Below are positions 49,577-58,361 of a DNA stretch of 64,000 nt, piece by piece. Both the position numbers and the translations under genes were made by a program. Source of the DNA: Streptomyces diastatochromogenes (GTDB lineage: Bacteria > Actinomycetota > Actinomycetes > Streptomycetales > Streptomycetaceae); assembly GCF_002242805.1 (NCBI RefSeq), contig NZ_MCGQ01000012.1, positions 124,001-188,000 of the forward strand. Reading direction: 5' to 3'. Position 1 is the stretch's first letter; each line of letters opens with the position of its first letter. The notes beneath the pieces are model-generated. The model had not been told where the DNA came from and made no database searches. It saw nothing but the letters and a program-made list of their open reading frames with translations.

Positions 49577-50365
49577 ATGCTTTCGGCCAAGAGTCTGTTC
49601 CAGGAGATCCTCGACGACGACGAGTCCTTCCGGCTCTTCTGCTCCATCGCCGCCAGCGGGGAGTCCCAGGGCGGCTGGGAGAACGGCCGGATCGCCGCGC
49701 TGGTACCGCGGAGCGAACGGGCGATGGCCCCCAAGATCGCCCGGCACGGAGCCGACGAGGACAAGCACGGGCGCATCTTCAACGCCCTGCTGAGGAAGCG
49801 CGGCCTCACCCCGGTCCCGGTCCCGCCCGAGACCGACTACACGATGCTCCTGGAGCGTGAGGGCATCGGTCTCGCCCACGAGAAGCTCAAGCGGGACGAG
49901 CCGCTCACCGTGCGGGACGTCATCGTCTACCTCTCGCACAGCCGGGTCACCGAACAGCGCGCCGCCGAGCAGATGGTGATGCTCCGCAGGTACTTCGGCG
50001 ACCATCCCGAGGTCGGCAGGGCCGTACGGATGATCTCGGGCGACGAGGACAACCACCTCGCCTACACCCACGAGGAACTGCTCCGCTTCGCCGCCGCCGG
50101 GCACGGCCGGCTCATCCAGCGCACCCTGCGCGCGTGCGCGCTCGCCGAGATCCGCGTCTACCGGGACGTCAGCCTCGCCGTGATGGCCCACATGGGCCGC
50201 ATCCTCGACTGGCCGCGGGCCAGGTCGTCGGCGCTCGCGGCCGGTATCCACGCCGTGTACGCCTACGAGCGCCTGGCCGGCTGGCACCGCATGGTGACCC
50301 TGCGCATGCCCGAGCACCGCAACGCCCTCGGCGGGCCCGCCACCCCCGCCCGCGAGTTCGCCTGA
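49577..50365 (+). CDS. Ferritin-like domain protein
   Basis: A 262-residue helical protein. Metal-site motifs of a four-helix bundle are seen: IARHGADEDKHGRIFNALLR (Glu-x2-His), SRVTEQRAAEQMVML (Glu), and ISGDEDNHLAYTHEELLRF (Glu-x2-His, with a further Glu). It begins MLSAKSLFQEILDDDESF at ATG 49577 with gagaggtg upstream. A di-iron oxidase or storage role is likely; the substrate is unknown. Confidence 0.85.
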   Translation: MLSAKSLFQEILDDDESFRLFCSIAASGESQGGWENGRIAALVPRSERAMAPKIARHGADEDKHGRIFNALLRKRGLTPVPVPPETDYTMLLEREGIGLAHEKLKRDEPLTVRDVIVYLSHSRVTEQRAAEQMVMLRRYFGDHPEVGRAVRMISGDEDNHLAYTHEELLRFAAAGHGRLIQRTLRACALAEIRVYRDVSLAVMAHMGRILDWPRARSSALAAGIHAVYAYERLAGWHRMVTLRMPEHRNALGGPATPAREFA

Positions 50366-50372
50366 GCCGTGC

Positions 50373-51377
50373 TCACAGCCAGCCGCGGTCCTTGAACGTG
50401 CGGTACAGCAGCACCTCCAGGGCACCCATCAGCACGATCACCGCCGGATAGGACCACAGCCAGTGCAGCTCGGGCATGTGGTCGAAGTTCATGCCGTAGA
50501 CCCCCGCGATCATCGTGGGAACCGCGGCCATCGCCGCCCACGCGGAGATCTTCCGCATGTCGTCGTTCTGCCGCACGCTCATCTGCGCCAGATGCGCCGA
50601 CAGGATGTCCGACACCAGCCGGTCCAGGCCCTCCACGGACTCGTTCACGCGCGCGAGGTGGTCGTACACGTCACGGAAGAAGGGCCGCGCCTTCTCGTGC
50701 ACGAAGGGCACCCCGACGCCGAGCGCGCCGGTACCGCCCAGCCGGGTCAGCGGCACCGTCAGGGGCACGGTGGCCCGGCGGAACTCCAGGATCTGGCGCT
50801 TGAAGTTGTAGATCCGGGACGCGGTGTGGCGAGTGCCGCCGCGCTCCGGCTGGAACACCTCGGCCTCCAGCTCCTCCAGGTCCGTCTGCAGCTCCGTCGC
50901 CACGTCCAGATAGTGGTCGACGGTGGCGTCGGAGATCGCGTACAGCACCGCGGTGGGGCCCTTGGCCAGCATCTCCGGGTCCTCCTCCAGCCGGTGCCGT
51001 ACGGCGGCCAGCGGCTGGACCTCGCCGTGCCGGACGGTCACCACGAAGCCGTCGCCGATGAAGACCATGACTTCGCCGGCCGTGACGGCGTCGCTCTCGG
51101 GCTCGTACATCACCGGCTTCAGGACCATGAACAGCGAGTCGTCGTACACGTCCAGCTTGGGCCGCTGGTGGGCCTTGAGGGCATCCTCGACCGCCAGCGG
51201 ATGCAGCCTGAACTCCTCGGTGACCAGGTCGAACTCCCGCTCCGACGGCTCGTACAACCCGATCCACACGAACCCGCCCGCCGCCCGTGCCTCCTCCAGC
51301 GCGTCGGACAGGTCCTCCGGGCCCTCGGTACGGTGCCCGTCCCGGTACACGGCGCAGTCCACGATCACGGAGCGCAT
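50373..51377 (-). CDS. corA: CorA-family magnesium/cobalt transporter
   Basis: A 334-residue protein from ATG 51377 (agggaga upstream). It has a cytoplasmic funnel domain (FVWIGLYEPSEREFDLVTEE; HPLAVEDALKAHQRPKLDVY), a long stalk helix (DHLARVNESVEGLDRLVSDI) and two C-terminal transmembrane helices. The selectivity motif YGMN is present in AGVYGMNFDHMPEL between them. It imports Mg along the membrane potential. Confidence 0.94.
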   Translation of the reverse strand: MRSVIVDCAVYRDGHRTEGPEDLSDALEEARAAGGFVWIGLYEPSEREFDLVTEEFRLHPLAVEDALKAHQRPKLDVYDDSLFMVLKPVMYEPESDAVTAGEVMVFIGDGFVVTVRHGEVQPLAAVRHRLEEDPEMLAKGPTAVLYAISDATVDHYLDVATELQTDLEELEAEVFQPERGGTRHTASRIYNFKRQILEFRRATVPLTVPLTRLGGTGALGVGVPFVHEKARPFFRDVYDHLARVNESVEGLDRLVSDILSAHLAQMSVRQNDDMRKISAWAAMAAVPTMIAGVYGMNFDHMPELHWLWSYPAVIVLMGALEVLLYRTFKDRGWL

Positions 51378-51430
51378 TCTCCCTTCGCCCGCCCGCCGCC
51401 GCATGTCGAGAAGCGCTTACCCTGGGCCGC

Positions 51431-52117
51431 ATGCCCACGTTGATCCTCGTCAGGCACGGACGGTCCACCGCCAACACCTCGGGCGTGCTCGCCGGATGGA
51501 CGCCAGGCGTCACCCTGGACGAGCGGGGGGCCGCGCAGGCCGCCGCGCTGCCCGGCCGCCTCGACGGCCTGCCGATCTCCGAGGTCGTCGTCAGCCCCCT
51601 GGAGCGCTGTCAGGAGACCGTACGACCGCTGCTGGAAGCCCGGCCCGGGCTACGCGCCCACACCGACGAACGGATCGGGGAGTGCCACTACGGCGACTGG
51701 TCCGGGCGCAAGCTCGCCGAGCTGAAGGACGAGCCGCTGATGGAGGTCGTCCAGGCGCATCCCTCGGCCGCGGCCTTCCCCGGCGGCGAGTCGATGCGGG
51801 CCATGCAGACCCGCGCCGCCGAGGCCGTACGCGAGTGGAACGCGCGCGTGGAGCGCGACCACGGGGCCGACGCCGTCTACCTGATGTGCTCGCACGGCGA
51901 CATCATCAAGTCCCTGGTCGCGGACGCCCTCGGACTGCATCTCGACCTCTTCCAGCGGATCTCCGTGGAGCCGTGCTCCGTCACCGCGATCCGCTACACC
52001 CGCCTCAGGCCGTTTCTCGTTCGTCTCGGCGACACCGGCGATTTCGCCTCCCTTGCCCCGCGCGAGGAACCCCCGGGGGAAGACGCACCGGTCGGAGGCG
52101 GTGCGGGCGCACCGTGA
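51431..52117 (+). CDS. Histidine phosphatase family protein (MSMEG_4193 type)
   Basis: A 228-residue branch-1 histidine phosphatase: MPTLILVRHGRSTANTSGVL with the phosphorylated His, ISEVVVSPLERCQETVRPLL, ERIGECHYGDWSGRKLAEL, VYLMCSHGDIIKSLVAD with the second His. This subfamily is found beside DUF3090, SCO1664-like and mshC genes across actinobacteria, as here. The C-terminal tail is Gly/Pro-rich and disordered. Confidence 0.93.
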   Translation: MPTLILVRHGRSTANTSGVLAGWTPGVTLDERGAAQAAALPGRLDGLPISEVVVSPLERCQETVRPLLEARPGLRAHTDERIGECHYGDWSGRKLAELKDEPLMEVVQAHPSAAAFPGGESMRAMQTRAAEAVREWNARVERDHGADAVYLMCSHGDIIKSLVADALGLHLDLFQRISVEPCSVTAIRYTRLRPFLVRLGDTGDFASLAPREEPPGEDAPVGGGAGAP

Positions 52118-52208
52118 TCGTCGGGCGCAGTAGGGTGAAGCGGTCCGCACCGTCGCCTTCACGCACCGCCCGCACCGCACCAACTCTCGAATCCAATGGA
52201 GACAGGAC

Positions 52209-52799
52209 GTGTCCCGTCAGGTGTTCCTCTACGATCCGCCGGACCGCTTCGTGGCCGGCACGGTCGGGCTGCCCGGACGCCGTACGTTCTTCCTCCAGGC
52301 CATCGCAGGCTCCCGGGTGACCAGCGTGGCTCTGGAGAAGACCCAGGTCGCCGCGCTCGCCGAACGCATGGACGAACTGCTGGACGAGGTCGTACGGCGC
52401 AGTGGCGGCAGCGCCGCCGTCCCCGCCGTGGCCCCCACGGAGATCGCCGACACCGGCCCGCTGGACACCCCCATCGAGGAGGAGTTCAGGGTCGGCACCA
52501 TGGCTCTGGCCTGGGACGGCGAGGAACAGCGCATGATCGTGGAGGCGCAGGCTCTCGTGGAGCTGGACGCCGACACCGAGGAGGACCTCGCCGAGGCCGA
52601 GGAGCGGCTGCTCCAGGACGAGGAGAACGGGCCCCCGATGCTGCGGGTCCGGCTGACCGGCGCGCAGGCCAGGGCCTTCGCCAAGCGCGCCCTGGACGTC
52701 GTCAACGCCGGGCGGCCGCCGTGCCCGCTGTGCAGCCTCCCGCTCGACCCGGAAGGACACGTATGTCCGCGCCAGAACGGATACCGCCGCGGAGCGTGA
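52209..52799 (+). CDS. DUF3090 family protein
   Basis: A 196-residue protein from GTG 52209 with ggagaca upstream: MSRQVFLYDPPDRFVAGTVG, then GRRTFFLQAIAGSRVTSVAL. A C-terminal zinc knuckle reads CPLCSLPLDPEGHVCPRQNG (Cys-x2-Cys...Cys). Part of the conserved block upstream of mshC. The next gene starts inside it (37-base overlap). Confidence 0.93.
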   Translation: MSRQVFLYDPPDRFVAGTVGLPGRRTFFLQAIAGSRVTSVALEKTQVAALAERMDELLDEVVRRSGGSAAVPAVAPTEIADTGPLDTPIEEEFRVGTMALAWDGEEQRMIVEAQALVELDADTEEDLAEAEERLLQDEENGPPMLRVRLTGAQARAFAKRALDVVNAGRPPCPLCSLPLDPEGHVCPRQNGYRRGA

Positions 52800-53581
52800 C
52801 CGCTGCCGAACTGCTCACCATCGGTGAGCTGAAGGTACGCGGCCGCATCCGTGACGCGTCCAACGCGGCGCTGTTCTGCACGGTCGCGAACGACGGGCAG
52901 GAAGCATCCTGCGTGTACAAGCCGGTCGCCGGCGAGCGCCCGCTGTGGGACTTCCCGGACGGCACCCTGGCCGGCCGTGAGGTGGCCGCCTACGAGGTCT
53001 CCGAGGCCACCGGCTGGGGGCTCGTCCCGCCGACCGTGCTGCGCGACGGCCCCTACGGCGAGGGCATGTGCCAGCTGTGGATCGACGTGAACGCCGAGGC
53101 CGAGCTGCTCGCCCTGGTCGACGCCGAGGAGCCCGAACCCGGCTGGAAGGCGATCGGGTTCGCCGAGGTCGGTGAGGGCCGTACCGCGCTGCTGGTGCAC
53201 GCCGACGACGAGCGGCTGCGCCGCCTGGCCGTCCTGGACGCGGTGATCAACAACGCCGACCGCAAGGGCGGCCATCTGCTGCCCACCGCGGACGGCCGGC
53301 TCTACGGCATCGATCACGGGGTCGCCTTCAACGTCGAGAACAAGCTGCGCACGCTGCTGTGGGGCTGGGCCGGTGAGCCGCTCACCCCGGAGGCCGTCGA
53401 GGTGCTCACAAGGCTGAAGAAGACCCTTTCCGACGGCGGGGAGCTGGCCGTGCGGCTGGCCGGACACCTCACGACGGCCGAAATCGACGCCACGCGCGCG
53501 CGTGTCGAGGCGTTGCTCACCTCCGGCCGGCACCCGGAGCCGAGCGGGGAGTGGCCGGCGATCCCCTGGCCACCGGTGTAA
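52763..53581 (+). CDS. SCO1664-family protein
   Basis: A 272-residue protein that starts at ATG 52763 within the DUF3090 gene, with ggaagga upstream. Motifs: CVYKPVAGERPLWDFPDGTL, AYEVSEATGWGLVPPTVLRD, VLDAVINNADRKGGHLLPTA and YGIDHGVAFNVENKLRTLLW. The NNADRKxGH and GIDHG motifs resemble the catalytic and metal loops of PI3/4-kinase-like HipA-type kinases. It probably phosphorylates something linked to mycothiol metabolism, but this is inferred from its neighbours. Confidence 0.9.
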   Translation: MSAPERIPPRSVTAAELLTIGELKVRGRIRDASNAALFCTVANDGQEASCVYKPVAGERPLWDFPDGTLAGREVAAYEVSEATGWGLVPPTVLRDGPYGEGMCQLWIDVNAEAELLALVDAEEPEPGWKAIGFAEVGEGRTALLVHADDERLRRLAVLDAVINNADRKGGHLLPTADGRLYGIDHGVAFNVENKLRTLLWGWAGEPLTPEAVEVLTRLKKTLSDGGELAVRLAGHLTTAEIDATRARVEALLTSGRHPEPSGEWPAIPWPPV

Positions 53582-53674
53582 GCACATCCGCAGCCGATGT
53601 ACAAGAACGCCTAACCGGTCATCCGGCTTGATCCCGTTCGTATCCGCAGCTCGTGGGCGGTTAGGCTCATGTAC

Positions 53675-54904
53675 ATGCATGCCTGGCCCGCTTCCGAGGT
53701 CCCCGCCCTGCCTGGTCAGGGCCGCGACCTGAGGATCCACGACACCGCGACCGACGGTCCGGTCACCCTCGACCCCGGTCCCGTCGCCCGTATCTACGTC
53801 TGCGGCATCACGCCGTACGACGCGACCCACATGGGTCACGCGGCGACCTACAACGCGTTCGACCTCGTTCAGCGCGTGTGGCTCGACACCAAGCGGCAGG
53901 TTCACTACGTCCAGAACGTCACCGACGTCGACGATCCGCTGCTGGAGCGCGCGGAGCGGGACGGCGTCGACTGGGTCGCCCTCGCCGAGAAGGAGACGGC
54001 CCTCTTCCGCGAGGACATGACCGCCCTGCGGATGCTCCCCCCGAAGCACTACATAGGCGCCGTCGAGGCGATACCCGGCATCGTCCCGCTCGTGGAGCGG
54101 CTGCGCGACCTGGGTGCGGCCTACGAGCTGGACGGCGACATCTACTTCTCCGTCGAGTCCGACCCGCACTTCGGCCAGGTCTCGAACCTCGACGCGGCCG
54201 CGATGCGGCTGCTGTCCGCCGAGCGCGGCGGCGACCCGGACCGCCCGGGCAAGAAGAACCCCGTCGACCCGATGCTGTGGATGGCGGCCCGCGAGGGCGA
54301 GCCCAGCTGGGACGGCGGTTCGCTCGGCCGCGGCCGCCCCGGCTGGCACATCGAGTGCGTCGCCATCGCCCTCGACCACCTCGGCATGGGCTTCGACGTC
54401 CAGGGCGGCGGCTCCGACCTGGCCTTCCCGCACCACGAGATGGGCGCCTCGCACGCCCAGGTACTCACCGGCGAGTTCCCCATGGCCAAGGCGTACGTGC
54501 ACGCCGGCATGGTCGCCCTGCACGGCGAGAAGATGTCCAAGTCCAAGGGCAACCTCGTCTTCGTCTCGCGGCTGCGCCGGGACGGCGTCGACCCGGCCGC
54601 CATCCGGCTGTCCCTGCTCGCCCACCACTACCGCTCCGACTGGGAGTGGACCGACCAGGTGCTCCAGGACGCCGTCGACCGTCTCGGCCGCTGGCGCGCG
54701 GCCGTCTCCCGGCCCGACGGTCCGTCCGCCGACGCGCTGGTGGAGGAGATCCGCGAGGCCCTCGCGAACGATCTGGACGCACCCGCGGCGCTCGCCGCCG
54801 TGGACCGCTGGGCGGCCCGTCAGGAGGCGGAGGGCGGCACCGACACCGGTGCGCCCGGTCTCGTGACCCGGGCGGTGGACGCGCTGCTCGGCGTGGCCCT
54901 GTAG
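53675..54904 (+). CDS. mshC: Mycothiol ligase MshC
   Basis: A 409-residue cysteinyl-tRNA-synthetase-like ligase that joins Cys to GlcN-Ins using ATP. Signature motifs: [20 protein letters not shown] (HIGH-type with the zinc Cys), [42 protein letters not shown] and [16 protein letters not shown] 53675 gives [10 protein letters not shown], as I remember from S. coelicolor MshC; ATG 53669 is also possible. No Shine-Dalgarno is visible before either, so the mRNA may be leaderless. Confidence 0.97.
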   Translation: MHAWPASEVPALPGQGRDLRIHDTATDGPVTLDPGPVARIYVCGITPYDATHMGHAATYNAFDLVQRVWLDTKRQVHYVQNVTDVDDPLLERAERDGVDWVALAEKETALFREDMTALRMLPPKHYIGAVEAIPGIVPLVERLRDLGAAYELDGDIYFSVESDPHFGQVSNLDAAAMRLLSAERGGDPDRPGKKNPVDPMLWMAAREGEPSWDGGSLGRGRPGWHIECVAIALDHLGMGFDVQGGGSDLAFPHHEMGASHAQVLTGEFPMAKAYVHAGMVALHGEKMSKSKGNLVFVSRLRRDGVDPAAIRLSLLAHHYRSDWEWTDQVLQDAVDRLGRWRAAVSRPDGPSADALVEEIREALANDLDAPAALAAVDRWAARQEAEGGTDTGAPGLVTRAVDALLGVAL

Positions 54905-54917
54905 CCGCAGGTACGGC

Positions 54918-54952
54918 AGAGGGGCGGTTCCCGGCAAGGGAACCGCCCCTCT
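54918..54952 (+). terminator. Strong terminator after mshC
   Basis: Perfect 15-bp arms AGAGGGGCGGTTCCC (54918-54932) and GGGAACCGCCCCTCT (54938-54952) with loop ggcaa; followed by ctcgttgcct. It starts 14 bases after the mshC stop. Confidence 0.92.
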
Positions 54953-55004
54953 CTCGTTGCCTCGACTCGTTGTCCCGATCCGTCGGCTCGGTCCTCCGAC
55001 GGGC

Positions 55005-56069
55005 TCAGTCCTCCGACGTGTCCTCGTCGCCGCCCTCGGCTGAGCCCTCGGCGGGACCTTCGGCGGAGCCCTCGGCGGGATCCTCGGCAGAATCTTCCGA
55101 GGAGCCGTCCGCCGCCCCGGAGGGTCCCGGCTTCGGCGGCTGCCTGGTCGGCCGGGCCTTGCCGCCGGGGCTGTCCCGCAGGTACGAGGCGTCCCCGCCG
55201 TCCGCCGTGGCGTGCCCGCCCGGCGGGCTCACGTCCCGGCGCCGCAGATACCGCTCGAACTCCCGGGCGATCGCCTCGCCGGACGCCTCCGGCAGCTCGG
55301 CGGTGTCCCGGGCCTCCTCCAGCGTCTGGACGTACTCGGCGACCTCGCTGTCCTCGGCCGCCAGCTGGTCCACGCCCACCTGCCAGGCGCGCGCGTCCTC
55401 GGGCAGCTCGCCCTGCGGGATGCGCAGGTCGAGCAGGTCCTCCAGGCGGTTCAGCAGCGCCAGCGTGGCCTTCGGGTTGGGCGGCTGGGAGACGTAGTGC
55501 GGTACGGCCGCCCACAGCGACACCGCCGGGACGCCCGCGTGCGTGCACGCCTCCTGCAGGACGCCGACGATGCCCGTCGGGCCCTCGTACTTGGTCTCCT
55601 CCAGGTCCATCCGCTGGGCCAGGTCCGGGTCGGACGTGACCCCGCTGACCGGCACCGGGCGCGTGTGCGGGGTGTCACCGAGCAGGGCGCCCAGGATGAC
55701 CACCAGCTCCACGCCCAGCTCGTGCGCGAAGCCGAGCAGCTCGTTGCAGAACGAGCGCCAGCGCATGGACGGTTCGATGCCGCGGACCAGCACCAGGTCG
55801 CGCGGTTTCTCGCCGCCGACCCGGACTACCGACAACCTTGTCGTCGGCCACGTGATCTTGCGCACTCCGCCGTCCATGAACACCGTGGGGCGGTTCACCT
55901 GGAAGTCGTAGTAGTCCTCGGCGTCCAGCGCCGCGAACACCTCGCCCTTCCACTCGCGTTCCAGATGCGCGACCGCCGTGGAGGCGGCGTCGCCGGCATC
56001 GTTCCAGCCCTCGAACGCGGCCACCATGACTGGGTCGATCAGCTCGGGAACCCCCTCCAGCTCGATCAC
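55005..56069 (-). CDS. PAC2-family protein (proteasome assembly chaperone-like)
   Basis: A 354-residue protein from GTG 56069. The PAC2 fold: VMVAAFEGWNDAGDAASTAV, YDFQVNRPTVFMDGG, VLVRGIEPSMRWRSFCNELL, LGALLGDTPHTRPVPVSG, PTGIVGVLQEACTHAGVPAV and LWAAVPHYVSQPPNPKATLA. The C-terminal ~60 residues are low complexity with AEGSAEGPAEG repeats. Actinobacterial PAC2 proteins share the fold of eukaryotic proteasome chaperones; their partners are not well known to me. It is convergent with mshC. Confidence 0.92.
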   Translation of the reverse strand: MIELEGVPELIDPVMVAAFEGWNDAGDAASTAVAHLEREWKGEVFAALDAEDYYDFQVNRPTVFMDGGVRKITWPTTRLSVVRVGGEKPRDLVLVRGIEPSMRWRSFCNELLGFAHELGVELVVILGALLGDTPHTRPVPVSGVTSDPDLAQRMDLEETKYEGPTGIVGVLQEACTHAGVPAVSLWAAVPHYVSQPPNPKATLALLNRLEDLLDLRIPQGELPEDARAWQVGVDQLAAEDSEVAEYVQTLEEARDTAELPEASGEAIAREFERYLRRRDVSPPGGHATADGGDASYLRDSPGGKARPTRQPPKPGPSGAADGSSEDSAEDPAEGSAEGPAEGSAEGGDEDTSED

Positions 56070-56225
56070 CCAGTGCCTCCTTCCGACGTGCCCTCGCCTG
56101 ACGTCCCCACCTTACGGCGTCCGGCGGGGGCGTCCGCAGCCCCCTGGGCCGGGGGATGCACGGATCACTGCCCCGTTCGCCACCCTTGAACACCCCAGCG
56201 CTCTCACGGGGGCGAGTGGGCCAAC

Positions 56226-56256
56226 CCAAGGGGCGCGGGGAACTGCGCGACCAGCC
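56226..56256 (-). repeat. Dispersed Streptomyces intergenic repeat, copy C (inverted)
   Basis: Contains AAGGGGCGCGGGGAACTGCG followed by CGACCAGCC; reverse complement of copies at 4427-4458 and 13539-13570. It lies in the 245-bp gap between PAC2 and GntR genes, which holds no gene. Confidence 0.8.
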
Positions 56257-56314
56257 ACAACGAGCCGGCACCGACAAGCCGGCCCGTACCCCTACGGCGC
56301 CCCCCCGGCCGAAC

Positions 56315-56986
56315 TCACAGCGTGGACCGCAGCCACTGCTCCACGCTCGCGATGTGCACGGTCGCCCAGGAACGGGCCGCCTCCGCATCCCGGTCGCGCA
56401 GCGCGGCCAGGATCGCCCGGTGCTCGCGCAGGGTGCGGCTGACCGCGTCCTCCTGGGTGAGCCCCCGCCAGATCCGGGCCCGGGTGGTGGGCCCTGACAG
56501 ACCGTCCAGCAGCGAGCACAGCACCGAGTTGCCCGCGCTCTGCACGATGCCCCGGTGGAACTCCAGGTCGCAGGCGACCAGCTCCTCCACCGAGGGCTCG
56601 GCGCCGAGCGCGTCCAACTGGGCCGACAGCGCGTCCAGTTGCTGCTCGCTGATCCGCGAGGCCGCCATCGCCGTCGCGGCCGGCTCCAGGATCCGGCGCA
56701 CCGCAAGGAACTCCAGCACCGTGTCGTCGCGGTGGAAGTCCACGACGAAGCTCATCGCCTCCAGCAGCAACTGCGGATCGAGGCTGGTGACATAGGTGCC
56801 GTCGCCCTGCCGCACGTCCAGGATCCGGATCAGCGACAGGGCCCGTACGGCCTCCCGCAGGGAGTTGCGGGACAGGCCGAGGTCGGCGGCGAGTTCGCTC
56901 TCCTTGGGCAGCCGGTCGCCCGGGCGCAGGGCACCGGAGACGATCATGTCCTTGATCTTCTCGATCGCCTCGTCGGTGACTGCCAT
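56315..56986 (-). CDS. GntR/FadR-family regulator at the end of the nucleoside operon
   Basis: A 223-residue regulator from ATG 56986 with gggagg upstream. HTH: LPKESELAADLGLSRNSLRE with a wing RQGDGTYVTSLDP; FCD domain with FLAVRRILEPAATAMAASRI and CDLEFHRGIVQSAGNSVLCS. It is the last gene of the minus-strand importer/salvage operon, behind a long palindrome. Control of this operon is inferred. Confidence 0.88.
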   Translation of the reverse strand: MAVTDEAIEKIKDMIVSGALRPGDRLPKESELAADLGLSRNSLREAVRALSLIRILDVRQGDGTYVTSLDPQLLLEAMSFVVDFHRDDTVLEFLAVRRILEPAATAMAASRISEQQLDALSAQLDALGAEPSVEELVACDLEFHRGIVQSAGNSVLCSLLDGLSGPTTRARIWRGLTQEDAVSRTLREHRAILAALRDRDAEAARSWATVHIASVEQWLRSTL

Positions 56987-57012
56987 GACCGGCCTCCCTG
57001 TCGCCCGCCCGA

Positions 57013-57041
57013 TGTGCCGAGACATCGGATGTCTCAGCACA
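57013..57041. promoter_or_regulatory. 29-bp extended palindrome, candidate GntR operator
   Basis: The core GAGACATC-G-GATGTCTC (57019-57035) is a perfect 8-1-8 inverted repeat; outer arms TGTGC (57013-57017) and GCACA (57037-57041) also match. It fills the gap between the deaminase stop (57042) and the GntR start, so likely mediates autoregulation from an internal promoter. Confidence 0.75.
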
Positions 57042-58361
57042 TTATGCGGGCACCACCTGCGGCTGTTCGGGTGAGAGCGCGAACGCGTCCAGCACCGCCC
57101 GCTCGTCCAGCGTGGTCAGCCGCCGGTCCCGCATCAGCACCCGGCCGTCGACCACCGTGTCCCGTACGTCCGCCGCGTGCGCGGCGTAGGCGAGCGTCGA
57201 CCAGGGGTCGTGCGCCGGCCGCAGATGCGGCGCGTCCAGGTCGAGCACGATCAGGTCGGCCCGCTTGCCCGCCTCCAGCGAGCCCAGCTGCTCGCCGAGA
57301 CCCAGCGCCCGCGCACCCTCCAGCGTCGCCATCCGTACGGCCTGCTCGGCGCCGACCGCCGTCGGGTCGCCGCCCGCCTTGTGCACCAGCGCCGCCTGCC
57401 GCACCGCGCCCAGCACGTCCAGCGTGTTGGAGCTGACCGCCCCGTCCGTGCCCAGACCCACGGTCACGCCCGCGCTCAGCAGCCGGGGTACCGGGGCGAT
57501 CCCGCAGCCCAGCTTCAGGTTCGAGACCGGGCAGTGGGCGACCGCCGTACCGGTACGGGCCAGCGCGGCGATCTCCGGTCCCGTCAGGTCGACGGCGTGC
57601 GCGAGCAGCACATCGGGTCCGAGCAGCCCGAGCGAGTCGAGGAGTTCCACGGGCCGCTTGCCGCAGCGCACCTCGACGGTGGCGACCTCGGTGGCGTTCT
57701 CCGCGGCGTGGATGTGGATCAGCGCCCCGAACTCCCTGGCCAGGGCGAAGGCTTCGGTGAGCTGGCCGGGGGAGAGGGTGTAGGCGGAGTGTGCGAAGAG
57801 CACCGGACGGTGTCCGGGCCGGGCCGCTCCGCGCGCCTGAAGGTCCCGGCGCGCCCAGGCGAGCCGGTCCTCGTACGCGATGCCGTCGGCCGGTTCCGGT
57901 ACGTCCATGAAGGTCGGCCCGGTGTGCAGCCGCCAGCCCGCCTCCCGGGCCGCCCGCTCGGCCGCCTCGTGGAACCAGTACATGTCCAGCGCCGAGGTCA
58001 CCCCGGCCCGGACGCTCTCGGCGACGGCCAGCCGTACGGCCGCCGTCACGTTCTCCGGCGACAGCAGTTCGACCTCCCACCTGAGCACCCGCTCCAGGAA
58101 GCCCTGGAGCGTGACGTCGTCGGCGCGGCCGCGCAGCAGGGTCATCGCGAGGTGGGTGTGGGTGTTGACGAGGCCGGGCAGGACGAGACAGCCCGCGGCG
58201 TCGATGGACTCGTTCGCCGTGAACCGCGTACACAGCTCCTCGGCGGGTCCGACGGCGACGATCTCCCCTTCGTGTACGGCGACCGCCCCGTCCCGTACGA
58301 CGGTTCCGGCGTCGTCCACGGTCAGCACGTCACCGCCGTGGACCAGCAGGTCGATGTTCAC
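57042..58361 (-). CDS. Amidohydrolase, MTA/SAH deaminase family
   Basis: A 439-residue metal-dependent deaminase from GTG 58361, overlapping the phosphorylase stop by 4 bases. Motifs: LPGLVNTHTHLAMTLLRGRA (His-x-His metal ligands), LIHIHAAENATEVATVEVR, VLLAHAVDLTGPEIA, AVAHCPVSNLKLGCGIAPVP and VGLGTDGAVSSNTLDVLGA. This set is that of 5'-methylthioadenosine/S-adenosylhomocysteine deaminases (TRZ/ATZ group). Together with a nucleoside phosphorylase and nearby mtnA, deamination of methylthioadenosine to methylthioinosine is the best guess; guanine or other purine deamination remains possible. Confidence 0.88.
   Translation of the reverse strand: MNIDLLVHGGDVLTVDDAGTVVRDGAVAVHEGEIVAVGPAEELCTRFTANESIDAAGCLVLPGLVNTHTHLAMTLLRGRADDVTLQGFLERVLRWEVELLSPENVTAAVRLAVAESVRAGVTSALDMYWFHEAAERAAREAGWRLHTGPTFMDVPEPADGIAYEDRLAWARRDLQARGAARPGHRPVLFAHSAYTLSPGQLTEAFALAREFGALIHIHAAENATEVATVEVRCGKRPVELLDSLGLLGPDVLLAHAVDLTGPEIAALARTGTAVAHCPVSNLKLGCGIAPVPRLLSAGVTVGLGTDGAVSSNTLDVLGAVRQAALVHKAGGDPTAVGAEQAVRMATLEGARALGLGEQLGSLEAGKRADLIVLDLDAPHLRPAHDPWSTLAYAAHAADVRDTVVDGRVLMRDRRLTTLDERAVLDAFALSPEQPQVVPA

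Noticed and set aside
53675-54904. Cysteinyl-tRNA synthetase
   Set aside because: The protein is about 409 residues and lacks the tRNA-binding C-terminal part; sequence and neighbours match MshC.
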